A stretch of 39,673 nt of DNA from a virus. Within the stretch, counting starts at the first letter, position 1, and each line of letters begins with the position of its first letter. The DNA lies in IMG/VR virus record IMGVR_UViG_3300046516_000797, positions 1 to 39,673 of that record. One strand, 5' to 3'. The notes beneath the pieces were generated by a model. It did not search any database. It was not told the DNA's origin and worked only from the letters and a program-made list of their open reading frames with translations. Positions 1 through 8,199 of the stretch are shown here, piece by piece. Position numbers and translations under genes: made by a program.

Positions 1-301
1 TGCCAGCCGCCTCCTACCGCCGCCGCCTCGCCAGCCGCCTCCTACGCCTCGCCAGCCGCCGCCAGCCGCCGCCGCCAGCTGCCAGCCGCCTCCTACCGCC
101 GCCGCCTCGCCAGCCGCCTCCTACGCCTCGCCAGCCGCCGCCAGCCGCCGCCGCCAGCTGCCAGCCGCCTCCTACCGCCAGCCGCCTCGCCAGCACCCGC
201 CAGCCGCCTCGCCAGCCGCCTCGCCAGCACCCGCCAGCCGCCGCCGCTCGTGCAGCTGCCAGCCGCCGCCAGGACAAACAAAAACCGCCGCCGCCGCCGC
301 C
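1..301. repeat. GC-rich 79-bp tandem repeat array (left end)
   Basis: Two full copies of a 79-bp unit (1-79 and 80-158) and a diverging third copy (from 159) are seen directly. The unit is built from smaller GCCAGCCGCC and GCCGCC words with CTCCTACC spacers. The array continues at the other end of the window: 39559-39607 matches 31-79, and 39608-39673 is identical to 1-66, so the two ends read as one array. Open frames here encode only Ala/Gly/Arg/Trp low complexity and I do not call genes. The array lies about 1.1 kb upstream of terS, a plausible place for a packaging signal, but that role is inference. Confidence 0.9.
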
Positions 302-309
302 TATCCTGC

Positions 310-330
310 TAAAATCAAACCGCTCAAACT
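310..330 (+). promoter_or_regulatory. Promoter-like element with shared ATCAAACCGCT motif
   Basis: ATCAAACCGCT occurs at 314-324, directly upstream of the ATG at 331. The same 11-mer recurs at 36085-36095 and 38625-38635, always in an AT-richer gap on the + strand ahead of genes. A TAAAAT hexamer at 310-315 resembles a -10 box and would give a very short leader. No Shine-Dalgarno precedes the ATG. Promoter function is inference; the repeated motif is observed. Confidence 0.45.
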
Positions 331-588
331 ATGGCCAAAAAAACAAAACCGACAGCAGAAAACCCGGCCGCTATTCTCGGGCGTCTCGGTGGGCTCGCGA
401 ACACGGCGAAGCAGAAACGCGCGCGGAAACAGAACGCGCAAAAAGCGGGACGACCTCGCCGTGTGTGTACGCACTGCGGTGCGCCCGTCGTCGGCGGGCA
501 CGCCGATCGTGCGCTCGATGACAGCTGTGGCGCGCACGGCTGGCGGTGGCAGACCCGCCGCGAGCAATTCAAAAAGGGGCAGGAGTAG
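331..588 (+). CDS. Small basic protein with GG..GRPR motif and Cys pair
   Basis: An 85-aa protein. The N-terminal half has the pattern AAILGRLGG, then Lys/Arg/Ala-rich helix, then AGRPR. This resembles a motif common in small uncharacterised phage and bacterial proteins (LGRKGG ... GKKGGRPR), often assumed to bind DNA. The C-terminal half has a CxxC (CTHC) and a later Cys/His pair that could bind a metal. No Shine-Dalgarno is visible; the ATG follows the ATCAAACCGCT element closely. It is the first gene after the repeat array and precedes the packaging genes. Function is unknown; a DNA-binding or regulatory role is a guess. Confidence 0.6.
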   Translation: MAKKTKPTAENPAAILGRLGGLANTAKQKRARKQNAQKAGRPRRVCTHCGAPVVGGHADRALDDSCGAHGWRWQTRREQFKKGQE

Positions 589-606
589 CATGATGGGGCT
601 GGCCTG

Positions 607-1359
607 ATGCAAGACTCGATCATCGCGTGGACGAATAACACCGCGAACTTCTGGATGGGCTGCGAGAAAATCTCACCAGGGTGCGCGCACTGTTACGCTG
701 AGGTCCTGACGATCAATCGGATGCAGCTGCACGTGTGGGGCCCGGTGGCGGACAGCAAACGCCAGCCGGTCGCCGGCGTCTACGCGAACATCCGCAAGTG
801 GAACCGTGCCGCCGCCGCCTCGGGCATCCGGCAGCGGGTGTTCGTGATGTCGCTCGGCGATTTCTTCGAAGACCATCCGGACGCGAACGCGGTGCGGCCG
901 CAGGCCTGGGACGCGATGCGCGCCGCGCCGTGGCTCGATTTTCAAATCCTCACGAAGCGACCCGAAAACATTCCGGCGATGCTGCCGATGCTGTGGCCGT
1001 GGCCGCATGTGTGGCTCGGGGTAAGCATCGAGAACGACCGCCACAGTACCCGCGCGCAGCTGCTCACGCAGATCCCGGCGGCGGTGCATTTCATCTCGGC
1101 GGAACCGCTGCTCGGGCCGCTGCCGTCCCTCGACCTGACCGATATTGAGTGGGTGATCGTCGGCGGCGAATCCGGCCCAGGCTATCGCCCGATGGATCAT
1201 GCGTGGGCGCGCGAGCTCGCGGTCCGCTGCCGAAAAGCGAAGACGGCGTTTTTCTTCAAGCAGTCGGCCGCACCGAGAACCGAGATGGGTGTCGAACTGG
1301 ACGGCAAGATGCAACGCGCGTTTCCGAAAACCCCATTCGAGGTCGCGAGGTTGCTGTAA
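607..1359 (+). CDS. DUF5131 (phage Gp37/Gp68) three-Cys protein
   Basis: A 250-aa protein of the Gp37/Gp68 family (DUF5131), a radical-SAM-like family common in phages. The N-terminus carries Cys19, Cys26 and Cys29 (CX6CX2C) in the family context GCxKxSPGCxxCYA. Further family signatures follow: FVMSLGDFFE, a LTKRPENI segment, a WLGVSIEN segment, ISAEPLLGP, and VIVGGESGPGYRPM near residues 190-205. The cysteines would hold an Fe-S cluster; the reaction is unknown to me. Some members pair with a TcmP protein, but I see no TcmP here. A five-codon mini-ORF (590-607) with AGGAG at 581-585 ends in TGATG overlapping this start, suggesting translational coupling. Confidence 0.85.
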   Translation: MQDSIIAWTNNTANFWMGCEKISPGCAHCYAEVLTINRMQLHVWGPVADSKRQPVAGVYANIRKWNRAAAASGIRQRVFVMSLGDFFEDHPDANAVRPQAWDAMRAAPWLDFQILTKRPENIPAMLPMLWPWPHVWLGVSIENDRHSTRAQLLTQIPAAVHFISAEPLLGPLPSLDLTDIEWVIVGGESGPGYRPMDHAWARELAVRCRKAKTAFFFKQSAAPRTEMGVELDGKMQRAFPKTPFEVARLL

Positions 1360-1836
1360 ATGCGCGGCCGCAAACCGAAGCCGAGCGCACAACGCGAACT
1401 GGCCGGGAACCCAGGCCATCGACCCGTCAACGACGATGAGCCGCAGATCACCACCTCGCCCGACGCCTACAGCGCGGTGCCGGCGGTCCTGACCCATCCG
1501 GAAGCCATCGCCGAATGGCGTCGGCTCGTGCCGCTGCTCACGGTCGCGCGGCAGATCAGTGACGCGGATCGCAGCGCGTTAATGGCGCTGTGCATCGAGT
1601 GGGGCCGGTACCTCGAGGCGCTGTCGAAAGTGACGACGCTCGTGGTGTTGACGCCGAGCGGCTACCCGATGCCGAATCCGTACCTCAGCGTAGCGACGAA
1701 GGCGCTCGTGGCCTGTACGAAGCTGTGGCCGGAACTCGGGTTGACTCCCTCCAGCCGCACTCGCGTCCGCGTGACCGAACCGGCCGGCGGCGACCCGTTC
1801 GCAGAATTCGACCCGCCGAGCGTTCGTCCCCACTAA
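1360..1836 (+). CDS. terS: Terminase small subunit, P27 family
   Basis: A 158-aa protein. The N-terminus MRGRKPKPS followed by a GNPGHRPVN segment is the hallmark of P27-type small terminase subunits. The central helical region (residues about 45-120) contains the EWRRLVPLL and WGRYLEA segments typical of the family. It would recognise the packaging site and regulate the large subunit during DNA packaging. It starts immediately after the DUF5131 stop with GAGG about 10 nt upstream, and the large subunit follows after 9 nt. Length is normal for P27 members. Identification rests on motif resemblance and position. Confidence 0.88.
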   Translation: MRGRKPKPSAQRELAGNPGHRPVNDDEPQITTSPDAYSAVPAVLTHPEAIAEWRRLVPLLTVARQISDADRSALMALCIEWGRYLEALSKVTTLVVLTPSGYPMPNPYLSVATKALVACTKLWPELGLTPSSRTRVRVTEPAGGDPFAEFDPPSVRPH

Positions 1837-1845
1837 CGGAGGTTC

Positions 1846-3528
1846 GTGCATCCGATCGACGCGTACGCCGACGCGGTGGTGTCGGGCGCGATCCCGGCCG
1901 GCAAGTATCATCGGCTCGCGTGTGTCCGCCATCAGCGGGATCGCGAGCGCGAGGGCACGCCCGAGTTTCCGTACCGCCTGGACATCGCGAAGGCGGAGCG
2001 GTTCCTGCGGTTCGGCGAGCAGCTGCGCCACTACAAAGGCGAATGGGCCGGGAAGTTCATTCGCTGGCAGCCGTATCAGGTGTTCCGCCTCGGCTCGGTC
2101 TTCGGATGGGTGCACGTCGAGACCGGCCTGCGCCGATTCCGCAATGCGTACAACGAACTCCCACGCAAGCAGGGGAAGTCACTGGAAGCGGCGGTGGTCG
2201 CAATCTACGTAACGTTCTTCGATGAGCCCGACGAGCCCGGCGCCGAAGGCTACTGCGCGGCGACGAAGCGCGACCAGGCGAAGATCGTCTTCAACGACGC
2301 GAAGCGCCTCGTGGAACGCAGCGGCCTGCACACCCGGTTAGCGACCCTCCAAACGAATATGTCGCGCGCGAGCACCGCGTCGAAGCTGGAGCCCATTGGG
2401 GCCGACGTGGATTCGACCGATGGCCTGAACCCGCATTTCATCAACATGGACGAACTGCACGCGTACAAAACGCGCGGCATGATCGACGTGCTGGAAACGG
2501 CGACCGGCGCGCGGCGACAACCGCTCATCTACAAAATCACCACGGCCGGCAGCGACCTCGTGTCGCCGTGCGGCGATGAACATCGGTACGCGTGCGAGCT
2601 GCTCGAAGGCACGTTGACCGACGAGACGTACTTCGCGTTCATCGCGCACGCGGACCCAGACGACGATTGGACCGCCGAGGCCACGGCGCGGAAGGCGAAT
2701 CCGAATTACGGCGTGTCGGTCAATCCGGACGACCTGTTGTCGAAGCGGATCAAAGCGATCGGGATGCACAGTGCGGCCGCGACGTACAAGCAGAAGCATT
2801 TGAATCTGTGGGTCAGCGCGTTCGATCCGTGGCTCGCGATTGACGGGTGGGCGCTCGGGCAGACCTCGGGGTGGACGTTGGAAGACATGCGCGGCGAGGC
2901 CTGCGTCGTGGGCATCGACCTCGCGTCGAAGCAGGACCTGGCTGCACTCGTGGCGTTGTTTGCCCCAACCGAACGCCGGCGGCGGTGGGCCGTATGCCGG
3001 TGGGTGTTCACACCCGAGGAGACGCTGGCCCGACGTGCTGAGCGCGACCGCGCGCCGTACCTGACGTGGGTCGAGATGGGCGTCCTGATCGCGACGCCGG
3101 GACACATCGTCAAGCACCAGGTGTTCCGCGACACGCTGCAAGAGCTCAGCGAGGTCGCGACGATTCGTGCGGTCGGGTTCGATCCGTGGCACGCGGAGCA
3201 GCTCCAGGCGCAGCTGACCACGGAAGACGGGTACGCGGAGGAAGAGGCGCTGAACGTGCCGCAGACCTTCGCCGGGATGTCGAGCGGCTGCAAGGCGATG
3301 GAAGCCGAAGTGTCGGCCGGCGCGGTGGACGCTGGCGGCTGTCCGCTGATGCTCTGGTGCGCGGGCAACGCGGTGGTGATGCGCGACAACAAGGACAACA
3401 TCTACCCGGTGAAGCGCAAGAGCCGCGGCCGGATTGATCCGATTGTCGCGCTCGCGATCGCGTGGAATTTACAACTCCGACTGACCGCACCGCAGATACC
3501 CGAAGACCCGGATCTCGTCGTCGCCTAG
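1846..3528 (+). CDS. terL: Terminase large subunit (ATPase/nuclease)
   Basis: A 560-aa motor of the HK97-like Terminase_1 family that pumps DNA into the prohead and cuts it. The ATPase domain has Walker A PRKQGKS (residues 106-112), Walker B FINMDE (198-203) and the coupling segment YKITTAGSD (229-237). The RNase H-like nuclease domain supplies acidic residues at Asp358 (VGIDLA), Asp446 (GFDPWH) and Asp531 (RIDPIVAL). The start is GTG with GGAGG 5 nt upstream; no better ATG is present. The stop overlaps by 3 nt with the stop of a converging small gene. Both domains look intact. Confidence 0.95.
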   Translation: MHPIDAYADAVVSGAIPAGKYHRLACVRHQRDREREGTPEFPYRLDIAKAERFLRFGEQLRHYKGEWAGKFIRWQPYQVFRLGSVFGWVHVETGLRRFRNAYNELPRKQGKSLEAAVVAIYVTFFDEPDEPGAEGYCAATKRDQAKIVFNDAKRLVERSGLHTRLATLQTNMSRASTASKLEPIGADVDSTDGLNPHFINMDELHAYKTRGMIDVLETATGARRQPLIYKITTAGSDLVSPCGDEHRYACELLEGTLTDETYFAFIAHADPDDDWTAEATARKANPNYGVSVNPDDLLSKRIKAIGMHSAAATYKQKHLNLWVSAFDPWLAIDGWALGQTSGWTLEDMRGEACVVGIDLASKQDLAALVALFAPTERRRRWAVCRWVFTPEETLARRAERDRAPYLTWVEMGVLIATPGHIVKHQVFRDTLQELSEVATIRAVGFDPWHAEQLQAQLTTEDGYAEEEALNVPQTFAGMSSGCKAMEAEVSAGAVDAGGCPLMLWCAGNAVVMRDNKDNIYPVKRKSRGRIDPIVALAIAWNLQLRLTAPQIPEDPDLVVA

Positions 3529-3725
3529 TCGTCGGCTTCGTCGTCGAGTAAGCGGGTGAGGGCCTGGCGCACGATCGCCGGCATCGAGGTGCGTTGCTGT
3601 TGGGCCAGCTGGTACACCCGCTGGAAATCGGTGCCGCCGACCTTGACGCAGATCGCGGTGGAGGCTTCACCACGAGACACGGCGGGACGACCACGAGCGG
3701 GGCGCGCGCGGCCGTCGTCTGGCAT
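3525..3725 (-). CDS. Small ribbon-helix-helix-like protein (leftward)
   Basis: A 66-aa protein starting at ATG 3725 with a GAGG about 11 nt upstream on the minus strand. The C-terminal half reads as strand (STAICVKV), turn, helix (FQRVYQLAQQQ), Ser-Met-Pro turn and helix (AIVRQALTRLL), which is the ribbon-helix-helix/CopG layout used by small repressors and antitoxins. The N-terminus is Arg/Pro rich. It is one of only three leftward genes in the window and sits inside the packaging operon, converging on terL with a 3-nt stop overlap. No toxin partner is adjacent. A repressor role is inference from fold resemblance. Confidence 0.62.
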   Translation of the reverse strand: MPDDGRARPARGRPAVSRGEASTAICVKVGGTDFQRVYQLAQQQRTSMPAIVRQALTRLLDDEADD

Positions 3726-3816
3726 AGGGTGGATGCCCTCGGTTGTATCACAGCCGAGCCCGTTTGCGATATTCAAAATTGCCGCCAGCGACGGCTGACC
3801 CGCACACTGTCGAGGC

Positions 3817-4053
3817 GTGTGGCTGTCTCGGCTGTTCTGGTGGCGACCGCCGTGCCTCCTGCACGTCGTGATTGTCAATCTGCAAGATGACCCGAGCACC
3901 GCGCTGCGCGGGGTGCTGTGGTCCGCGCGGGGGCCCTGGCTGCGGCTGCGGAACGCCTCGCTGCTGAAACCGAACGTGCCGCCGGTGGCCATCGACGGTG
4001 AGGTGATCGTGCACCGCTCGAACGTGTCCTTTCTGCAAGTGGTCCCGACCTGA
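3817..4053 (+). CDS. Small conserved protein upstream of portal (Sm-like pattern)
   Basis: A 78-aa protein with a GTG start, whose stop overlaps the portal start (TGATG at 4051-4055). After a short aromatic N-terminus, residues about 17-76 look all-beta: VVIVNLQD, a GVLW turn, LRLRNASLL, then DGEVIVHRSNVSFLQVV. The last block resembles the second Sm/LSm motif. Small proteins of this type sit between terL and portal in other siphophages, but I know no demonstrated function. The 91 bases upstream (3726-3816) carry no gene I can support. The Sm-like suggestion is inference only. Confidence 0.6.
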   Translation: MWLSRLFWWRPPCLLHVVIVNLQDDPSTALRGVLWSARGPWLRLRNASLLKPNVPPVAIDGEVIVHRSNVSFLQVVPT

Positions 4054-5534
4054 TGCCGATCGTCCAGAGTTTCGGCACCCTGCAAACGACGACGACGACC
4101 TCGCAGTATTGGCCGAGCGCGACGAGCGTCCCGCTCTACGGCGAGACCCAAGCCTACGCGACCATCTACGCGACACAGCCGAACGTGCGCACGTGCGTGG
4201 ATTTCCTGTCGCGGAACATCGCGCAGCTCGGGCTCCATGTGTTCCGGCGCGTGTCGGACACCGACCGTGTGCGGCTCGCCGATCACGACGTGGCGAACTG
4301 GCTGACGAAGCCGAACCCGGCGACGACGCGGTACCGGTTGATGGAAGGCCTGATGGGCGACCTCGGGATCTACTTCAACGCGTACTGGCTGAAGCTGCGG
4401 CTGCCGGGACGCCTCGGGCTCGTGCGGCTGCCGCCCGAGCAGATGACGGTCGATGGGGGGCTGCTCCCGTCGCGGTTCCTGTGGACGATCAACGGCCAGA
4501 CGAAAGAACTGCCGGTCGATGATGTCGCGTACTTCAACGGCTACAACCCGCTGAACCCGTTGATGGGATTGTCGCCGCTCGAAACGCTGCGGCGGATTCT
4601 GGCGGAGGAAGCGGCGGCGGCGGCGAACCGTGAGGCCTACTGGCGGAACGCGGGCCGGATGGACGGCGTGATCGAGCAGACGAAAGACGCGGCGAATTGG
4701 GACGACACCCAGAAGGCGAAGTTCCGCACGCAGTGGCAGGAATTTTCAGCCGGTGGCGCGAAGGCCGGCATGACCGCGGTGCTACCGAAGGGGATGCAGT
4801 GGAAGCAGGCCTCGTTCTCGTCGCGGGATTCGGAGTACCTCGCCAGCCGCAAGTTGTCGCGCGAAGAGTGCGCGGCCGCGTACCACATTCCGTTGCCGAT
4901 GGTCGGGATTCTCGACCACGCGACGTTCTCGAACATCAAGGAACAACACAAGCAGCTGTACCAGGATTCGCTCGGGCCCTGGCTGGAAATGATCGCCGAG
5001 GTCCTCGAAGCGCAGGTGCTGGTGGAGAGCCGCGACCAGGAGAACGTGTACCTCGAATTTAATATCGCCGAGAAGTTGAAGGGCAGCTTCGAAGAGCAGG
5101 CGGCGGCCCTGCACGCGCTCGTGGGCCGACCGATCATGACCGCGAACGAAGGCCGCGCGCGGTTGAACCTACCGGCGAGCACGGACCCGTCGGCGAATGA
5201 ACTGGCCGCGCAGCAAGGCGGGCCGGCGCAGCCATCACAGCCGATTGACGGGATGGTGGTACCAGCGGACGGGACCGCCGACGACTCGACGCCGATCGCG
5301 GGCTCGGTGCAGCACATTCTCCACGCGACCCGCGCGCGACAATTCGGCCGGCTCGCGAAGGTTCCGGTGGCCGACCGTGCGGCGACGTTCGATTACCGCG
5401 CGCGGGATCGCTGGAACCGCGAACTCGCGGACGACCTCGCGGCGGCGGGGCTGTCGAGCGACGAGGCCAAGCAGCTGGCCCTCCACGCGAACGGCGAGAC
5501 GTACTTCCAACTAGAACGCGAGGCCATGCAATGA
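4053..5534 (+). CDS. Portal protein, HK97 type
   Basis: A 493-aa protein forming the dodecameric DNA-entry ring at one capsid vertex. Family features include the early segment VRTCVDFLSRNIAQL (residues about 48-62), the NPATTRYRLMEGLMGDL region, the wing strands around residues 100-180, and the conserved FSNIKEQHKQLYQDSLGPWL segment with following EVLEAQVL near residues 290-320. The C-terminal 100 residues are Ala/Pro-rich and probably flexible. Length is slightly above the usual 400-450 aa. It overlaps the preceding gene by TGATG and the protease by ATGA, so head genes are translationally coupled. Confidence 0.95.
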   Translation: MPIVQSFGTLQTTTTTSQYWPSATSVPLYGETQAYATIYATQPNVRTCVDFLSRNIAQLGLHVFRRVSDTDRVRLADHDVANWLTKPNPATTRYRLMEGLMGDLGIYFNAYWLKLRLPGRLGLVRLPPEQMTVDGGLLPSRFLWTINGQTKELPVDDVAYFNGYNPLNPLMGLSPLETLRRILAEEAAAAANREAYWRNAGRMDGVIEQTKDAANWDDTQKAKFRTQWQEFSAGGAKAGMTAVLPKGMQWKQASFSSRDSEYLASRKLSREECAAAYHIPLPMVGILDHATFSNIKEQHKQLYQDSLGPWLEMIAEVLEAQVLVESRDQENVYLEFNIAEKLKGSFEEQAAALHALVGRPIMTANEGRARLNLPASTDPSANELAAQQGGPAQPSQPIDGMVVPADGTADDSTPIAGSVQHILHATRARQFGRLAKVPVADRAATFDYRARDRWNRELADDLAAAGLSSDEAKQLALHANGETYFQLEREAMQ

Positions 5535-6505
5535 GTACCCGGTATGCGCACGTGCTGAGTTTCGCGCTGGAACATCCGTGGGCGGTCACGCGCTCGATGG
5601 GCCAGCAGATCGCGCAGATCATCGCGCGACACGTCGCCGGCGAGGACCTCGAGCCGGGCGCACTGGCCGCGCTCGTGCAGCGGCAAAACACACCCGCCGC
5701 CGCCGCTGGCGGCACGGCGGTGATTCCGGTCTATGGCGTGATTGCGCCGCGCATGAACCTGATGAGCGAGATGTCGGGCGGCACCACATTCGAGGCGCTG
5801 ACCGCGCAGCTGCACGAGGCCTTGGCGAATCCGGGTGTCGGCACGATCGTGTTCGACGTGGACTCACCGGGCGGCAACGTCGCCGGCGCGACGGAGTTTG
5901 CGCGCGAGGTCCTGAAGGCGCGCACCCAGAAACCGATCATCGCGCAATCGAATCACCTGATGGCCTCGGCCGCGTACTGGGCGATGGCCTGCGCGACCGA
6001 AGTGGTCGCGAGCCCGTCGTCGATGGTGGGCTCGGTCGGGATCTACACCATGCACGACGACGTGTCGGAGGCGCTCGCGAAGCTGGGCGTCAAGCGCACG
6101 GTGATCGGCGCGGGCAAATTCAAGACCGAAGGCCTCGACGGGGGACCGCTGTCGGAGGCCGCGCTCGCGCACGTGACGCAGATCGTGGCCAGTGCCTATG
6201 ACCGCTTCGTGACCGATGTCGCGGCCGGTCGCGGGGTCAAGCGCACCGAGGTGGAGAACGGCTACGGCGAGGGCCGCGCCATCACCGCTGAGGACGCGCT
6301 GGCGCTCGGCATGATCGACCGCATCGGCACGTTGAGCGACACGATTGCGCGCGCGACGACCGCTCGATCTCATCACGTCGGACACGCCACAGGCCAGGAG
6401 CCGCGACTCGCGGCCACGTCTCAGGAGCGACAGGCCGATGTGTTCTGGCAGTACGCGAAGGAATGCGAACTGCTCCAACTCGACACCGTAGAGGACCGAC
6501 CATGA
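5531..6505 (+). CDS. Capsid maturation protease, S49 (SppA/ClpP-like) family
   Basis: A 324-aa prohead protease that trims capsid precursors. Visible S49 features: the strand IPVYGVIAP (about residue 66), VFDVDSPGGNVAGA (oxyanion region, about 110-123), SNHLMASAAYWAMA containing the likely catalytic Ser (about 142-154), and VGSVGIYTMHDD. A later YDRFVTDVAAGRG and AEDALALGMIDRIG segment closes the domain. About 55 C-terminal residues beyond the domain are variable and could act as scaffold or linker. It is coupled by ATGA to both portal and major capsid protein, the classic HK97 order. Confidence 0.92.
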   Translation: MSTRYAHVLSFALEHPWAVTRSMGQQIAQIIARHVAGEDLEPGALAALVQRQNTPAAAAGGTAVIPVYGVIAPRMNLMSEMSGGTTFEALTAQLHEALANPGVGTIVFDVDSPGGNVAGATEFAREVLKARTQKPIIAQSNHLMASAAYWAMACATEVVASPSSMVGSVGIYTMHDDVSEALAKLGVKRTVIGAGKFKTEGLDGGPLSEAALAHVTQIVASAYDRFVTDVAAGRGVKRTEVENGYGEGRAITAEDALALGMIDRIGTLSDTIARATTARSHHVGHATGQEPRLAATSQERQADVFWQYAKECELLQLDTVEDRP

Positions 6506-7752
6506 AACTCTTGCAACTGCAATCCGATCTGAAAGCGAAGCAGGCGGCGGCGACGAAGCTGATCGAAGAGACGCGCGCGAAGACCGAGGCCGAGAACAGC
6601 CGCCTCATGACCGCTGAGGAACGCGGGGCGATCGACCAGCTGCTCGCGGAAGGCAAGGACCTGAAGGCGAAGATCGATCGCCTGGCCGGCGACCAGGCGC
6701 TCGACGCGGAGCTCGCGCGACTCACCGAAGGCCTGCCGACGGTGACCCCGAACGCGCAGGCGCGGCCGGCGCAGACACTCGGCCAGCAATTCGTGTCGGA
6801 CCCGAGGTATCGCGAGTGGGTCGGTGCGGGCCTGCATCGACGCCAGGGCCAGTTGTCCCCGTCGTTTGAATCGCCGATCTGGACGCCGCCGCACATGCAC
6901 GCGACGACGCTCACGACGCAGCCGGGATCGGGCGGCGCGTTGATCGTGCCCGACTATCAGCCGGGCGTGATCCCGCTGATGTTCAAGCGGCTGGTGGTCG
7001 CCGACCTCATCGCCCCAGGCAGCACGGATTCGAACGTCGTGTCGTACATGAAAGAGACGACGTTCACGAACGCGGCGGCGGCGGTGGACGAGGGCGCGGC
7101 GAAACCGGAATCGACACTCATCTTCGCTGGCGCGACCTCACCCGTTCGCAAGATCGCGCACTGGATTCCGGTCACCGAGGAAATGCTGGAAGACTACGCG
7201 CAGACCGCCTCGATCATCGACTCACGGCTGCGGCTCGGCCTCGCGCTGGTGGAGGAGGACGAGCTGCTCAACGGCAGCGGCGTTGCTCCGCATCTGCTCG
7301 GGCTGATGACCTTGCCCGGTCTGACCGCCGCACTGCCGCGCGGCACGGACAGCAACGCGGACGCGATCTTCAAGCAGATCACGATCATCGCGACGACCAC
7401 GTTCGTGATGCCGGATGGCATCGTGATGAATCCGGTCAACTGGCAAACGGTGCAGCTGACGAAGAACGCGGCCGGGAACTACATGGGCAACGGGCCCTGG
7501 TCGCCGGCGCAGCCGGCGCAGCTGTGGGGCTTGCCGGTCGCGGTCACACCGACGATTGTGGCGAACACCGCGCTCGTCGGCGCATACGGCACGGCCGCGC
7601 AGATCTTCCGCAAGGGCGGCGTGCGCGTCGAGTCGAGCAATTCGCACGCGTCGTTCTTCGTCAACAACTTGGTGGCGATCCGCGCGGAAGAGCGGCTCGC
7701 GCTCGCGGCGTATCGCGAGGCGGCGTTCGGGAAAGTCACCGGGCTGGCCTAG
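6502..7752 (+). CDS. Major capsid protein, HK97 fold
   Basis: A 416-aa shell protein. I place the start at ATG 6502 because GAGGA lies 7 nt upstream and the ATG overlaps the protease stop. Residues 1-100 are a charged coiled coil (KAKQAAATKLIEETRAK and on), the likely cleaved delta/scaffold region. The HK97 core begins near residue 130 with GSGGALIVPDYQPGVIPLM, followed by an E-loop-like part, AHWIPVTEEMLEDYA, and EEDELLNGSG. The C-terminus ends with FVNNLVAIRAEERLALAA, typical of the family. The adjacent protease and portal support the assignment. Confidence 0.95.
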   Translation: MKLLQLQSDLKAKQAAATKLIEETRAKTEAENSRLMTAEERGAIDQLLAEGKDLKAKIDRLAGDQALDAELARLTEGLPTVTPNAQARPAQTLGQQFVSDPRYREWVGAGLHRRQGQLSPSFESPIWTPPHMHATTLTTQPGSGGALIVPDYQPGVIPLMFKRLVVADLIAPGSTDSNVVSYMKETTFTNAAAAVDEGAAKPESTLIFAGATSPVRKIAHWIPVTEEMLEDYAQTASIIDSRLRLGLALVEEDELLNGSGVAPHLLGLMTLPGLTAALPRGTDSNADAIFKQITIIATTTFVMPDGIVMNPVNWQTVQLTKNAAGNYMGNGPWSPAQPAQLWGLPVAVTPTIVANTALVGAYGTAAQIFRKGGVRVESSNSHASFFVNNLVAIRAEERLALAAYREAAFGKVTGLA

Positions 7753-7815
7753 TTCACAGGACGCGTGGTGCCGGGCCTCGGGCTCGGCACCGCGCACGCA
7801 ACCAGGAGAAACGAT

Positions 7816-8193
7816 ATGTCCGTTGCCGTCTACAACCCCGTGACGAACTCGTACGAAACACAAGCCGGGCCTGACCAGGACCTCGTGTACACGGCTGACG
7901 GGCCGATCAGCCACGGAGCCGGCGTCCACGCGATCGCGAAGGTGAGCGCGGCCGCGATGACGCTCTCGCAGCCGACCGCCGCCGAAGAGAACATCCGCAT
8001 CCTCTTGACCGCGCGCACGGCGTTCGCGCACAAGGTCGCGGTGGCGGGCGGGCTCGGCGGCAACGCGGCCGATGCCGTGATCACCTTCGCGAAGGTCGGC
8101 GACGGCATCGAGTTGATCGCCTCGAACCTGCGGTGGGTGCCGACCGGCGCGGGCTACGGCACGGTAATCGCCGCGACACTCGTCGCTGAGTAA
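7816..8193 (+). CDS. Putative capsid decoration/stabilisation protein
   Basis: A 125-aa protein directly after the major capsid gene. The start at ATG 7816 is favoured by AGGAGA 7-8 nt upstream over an upstream GTG in the same frame. The sequence (MSVAVYNPVTNSYET, then LVYTADGPISHGAGVHAIAKVSA) is an all-beta pattern that I recognise from small proteins following HK97 capsid genes. Position and good ribosome-binding site suggest an abundant structural protein binding the capsid surface. It is the first gene here not overlapped with its upstream neighbour (63-nt gap). Function is inferred from position. Confidence 0.65.
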   Translation: MSVAVYNPVTNSYETQAGPDQDLVYTADGPISHGAGVHAIAKVSAAAMTLSQPTAAEENIRILLTARTAFAHKVAVAGGLGGNAADAVITFAKVGDGIELIASNLRWVPTGAGYGTVIAATLVAE

Positions 8194-8199
8194 TCGACG

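Noticed and set aside
1-301. Long Arg/Trp/Gly/Ala minus-strand frames in the left array
   Set aside because: They are low-complexity translations of the tandem repeat without start signals or family resemblance.
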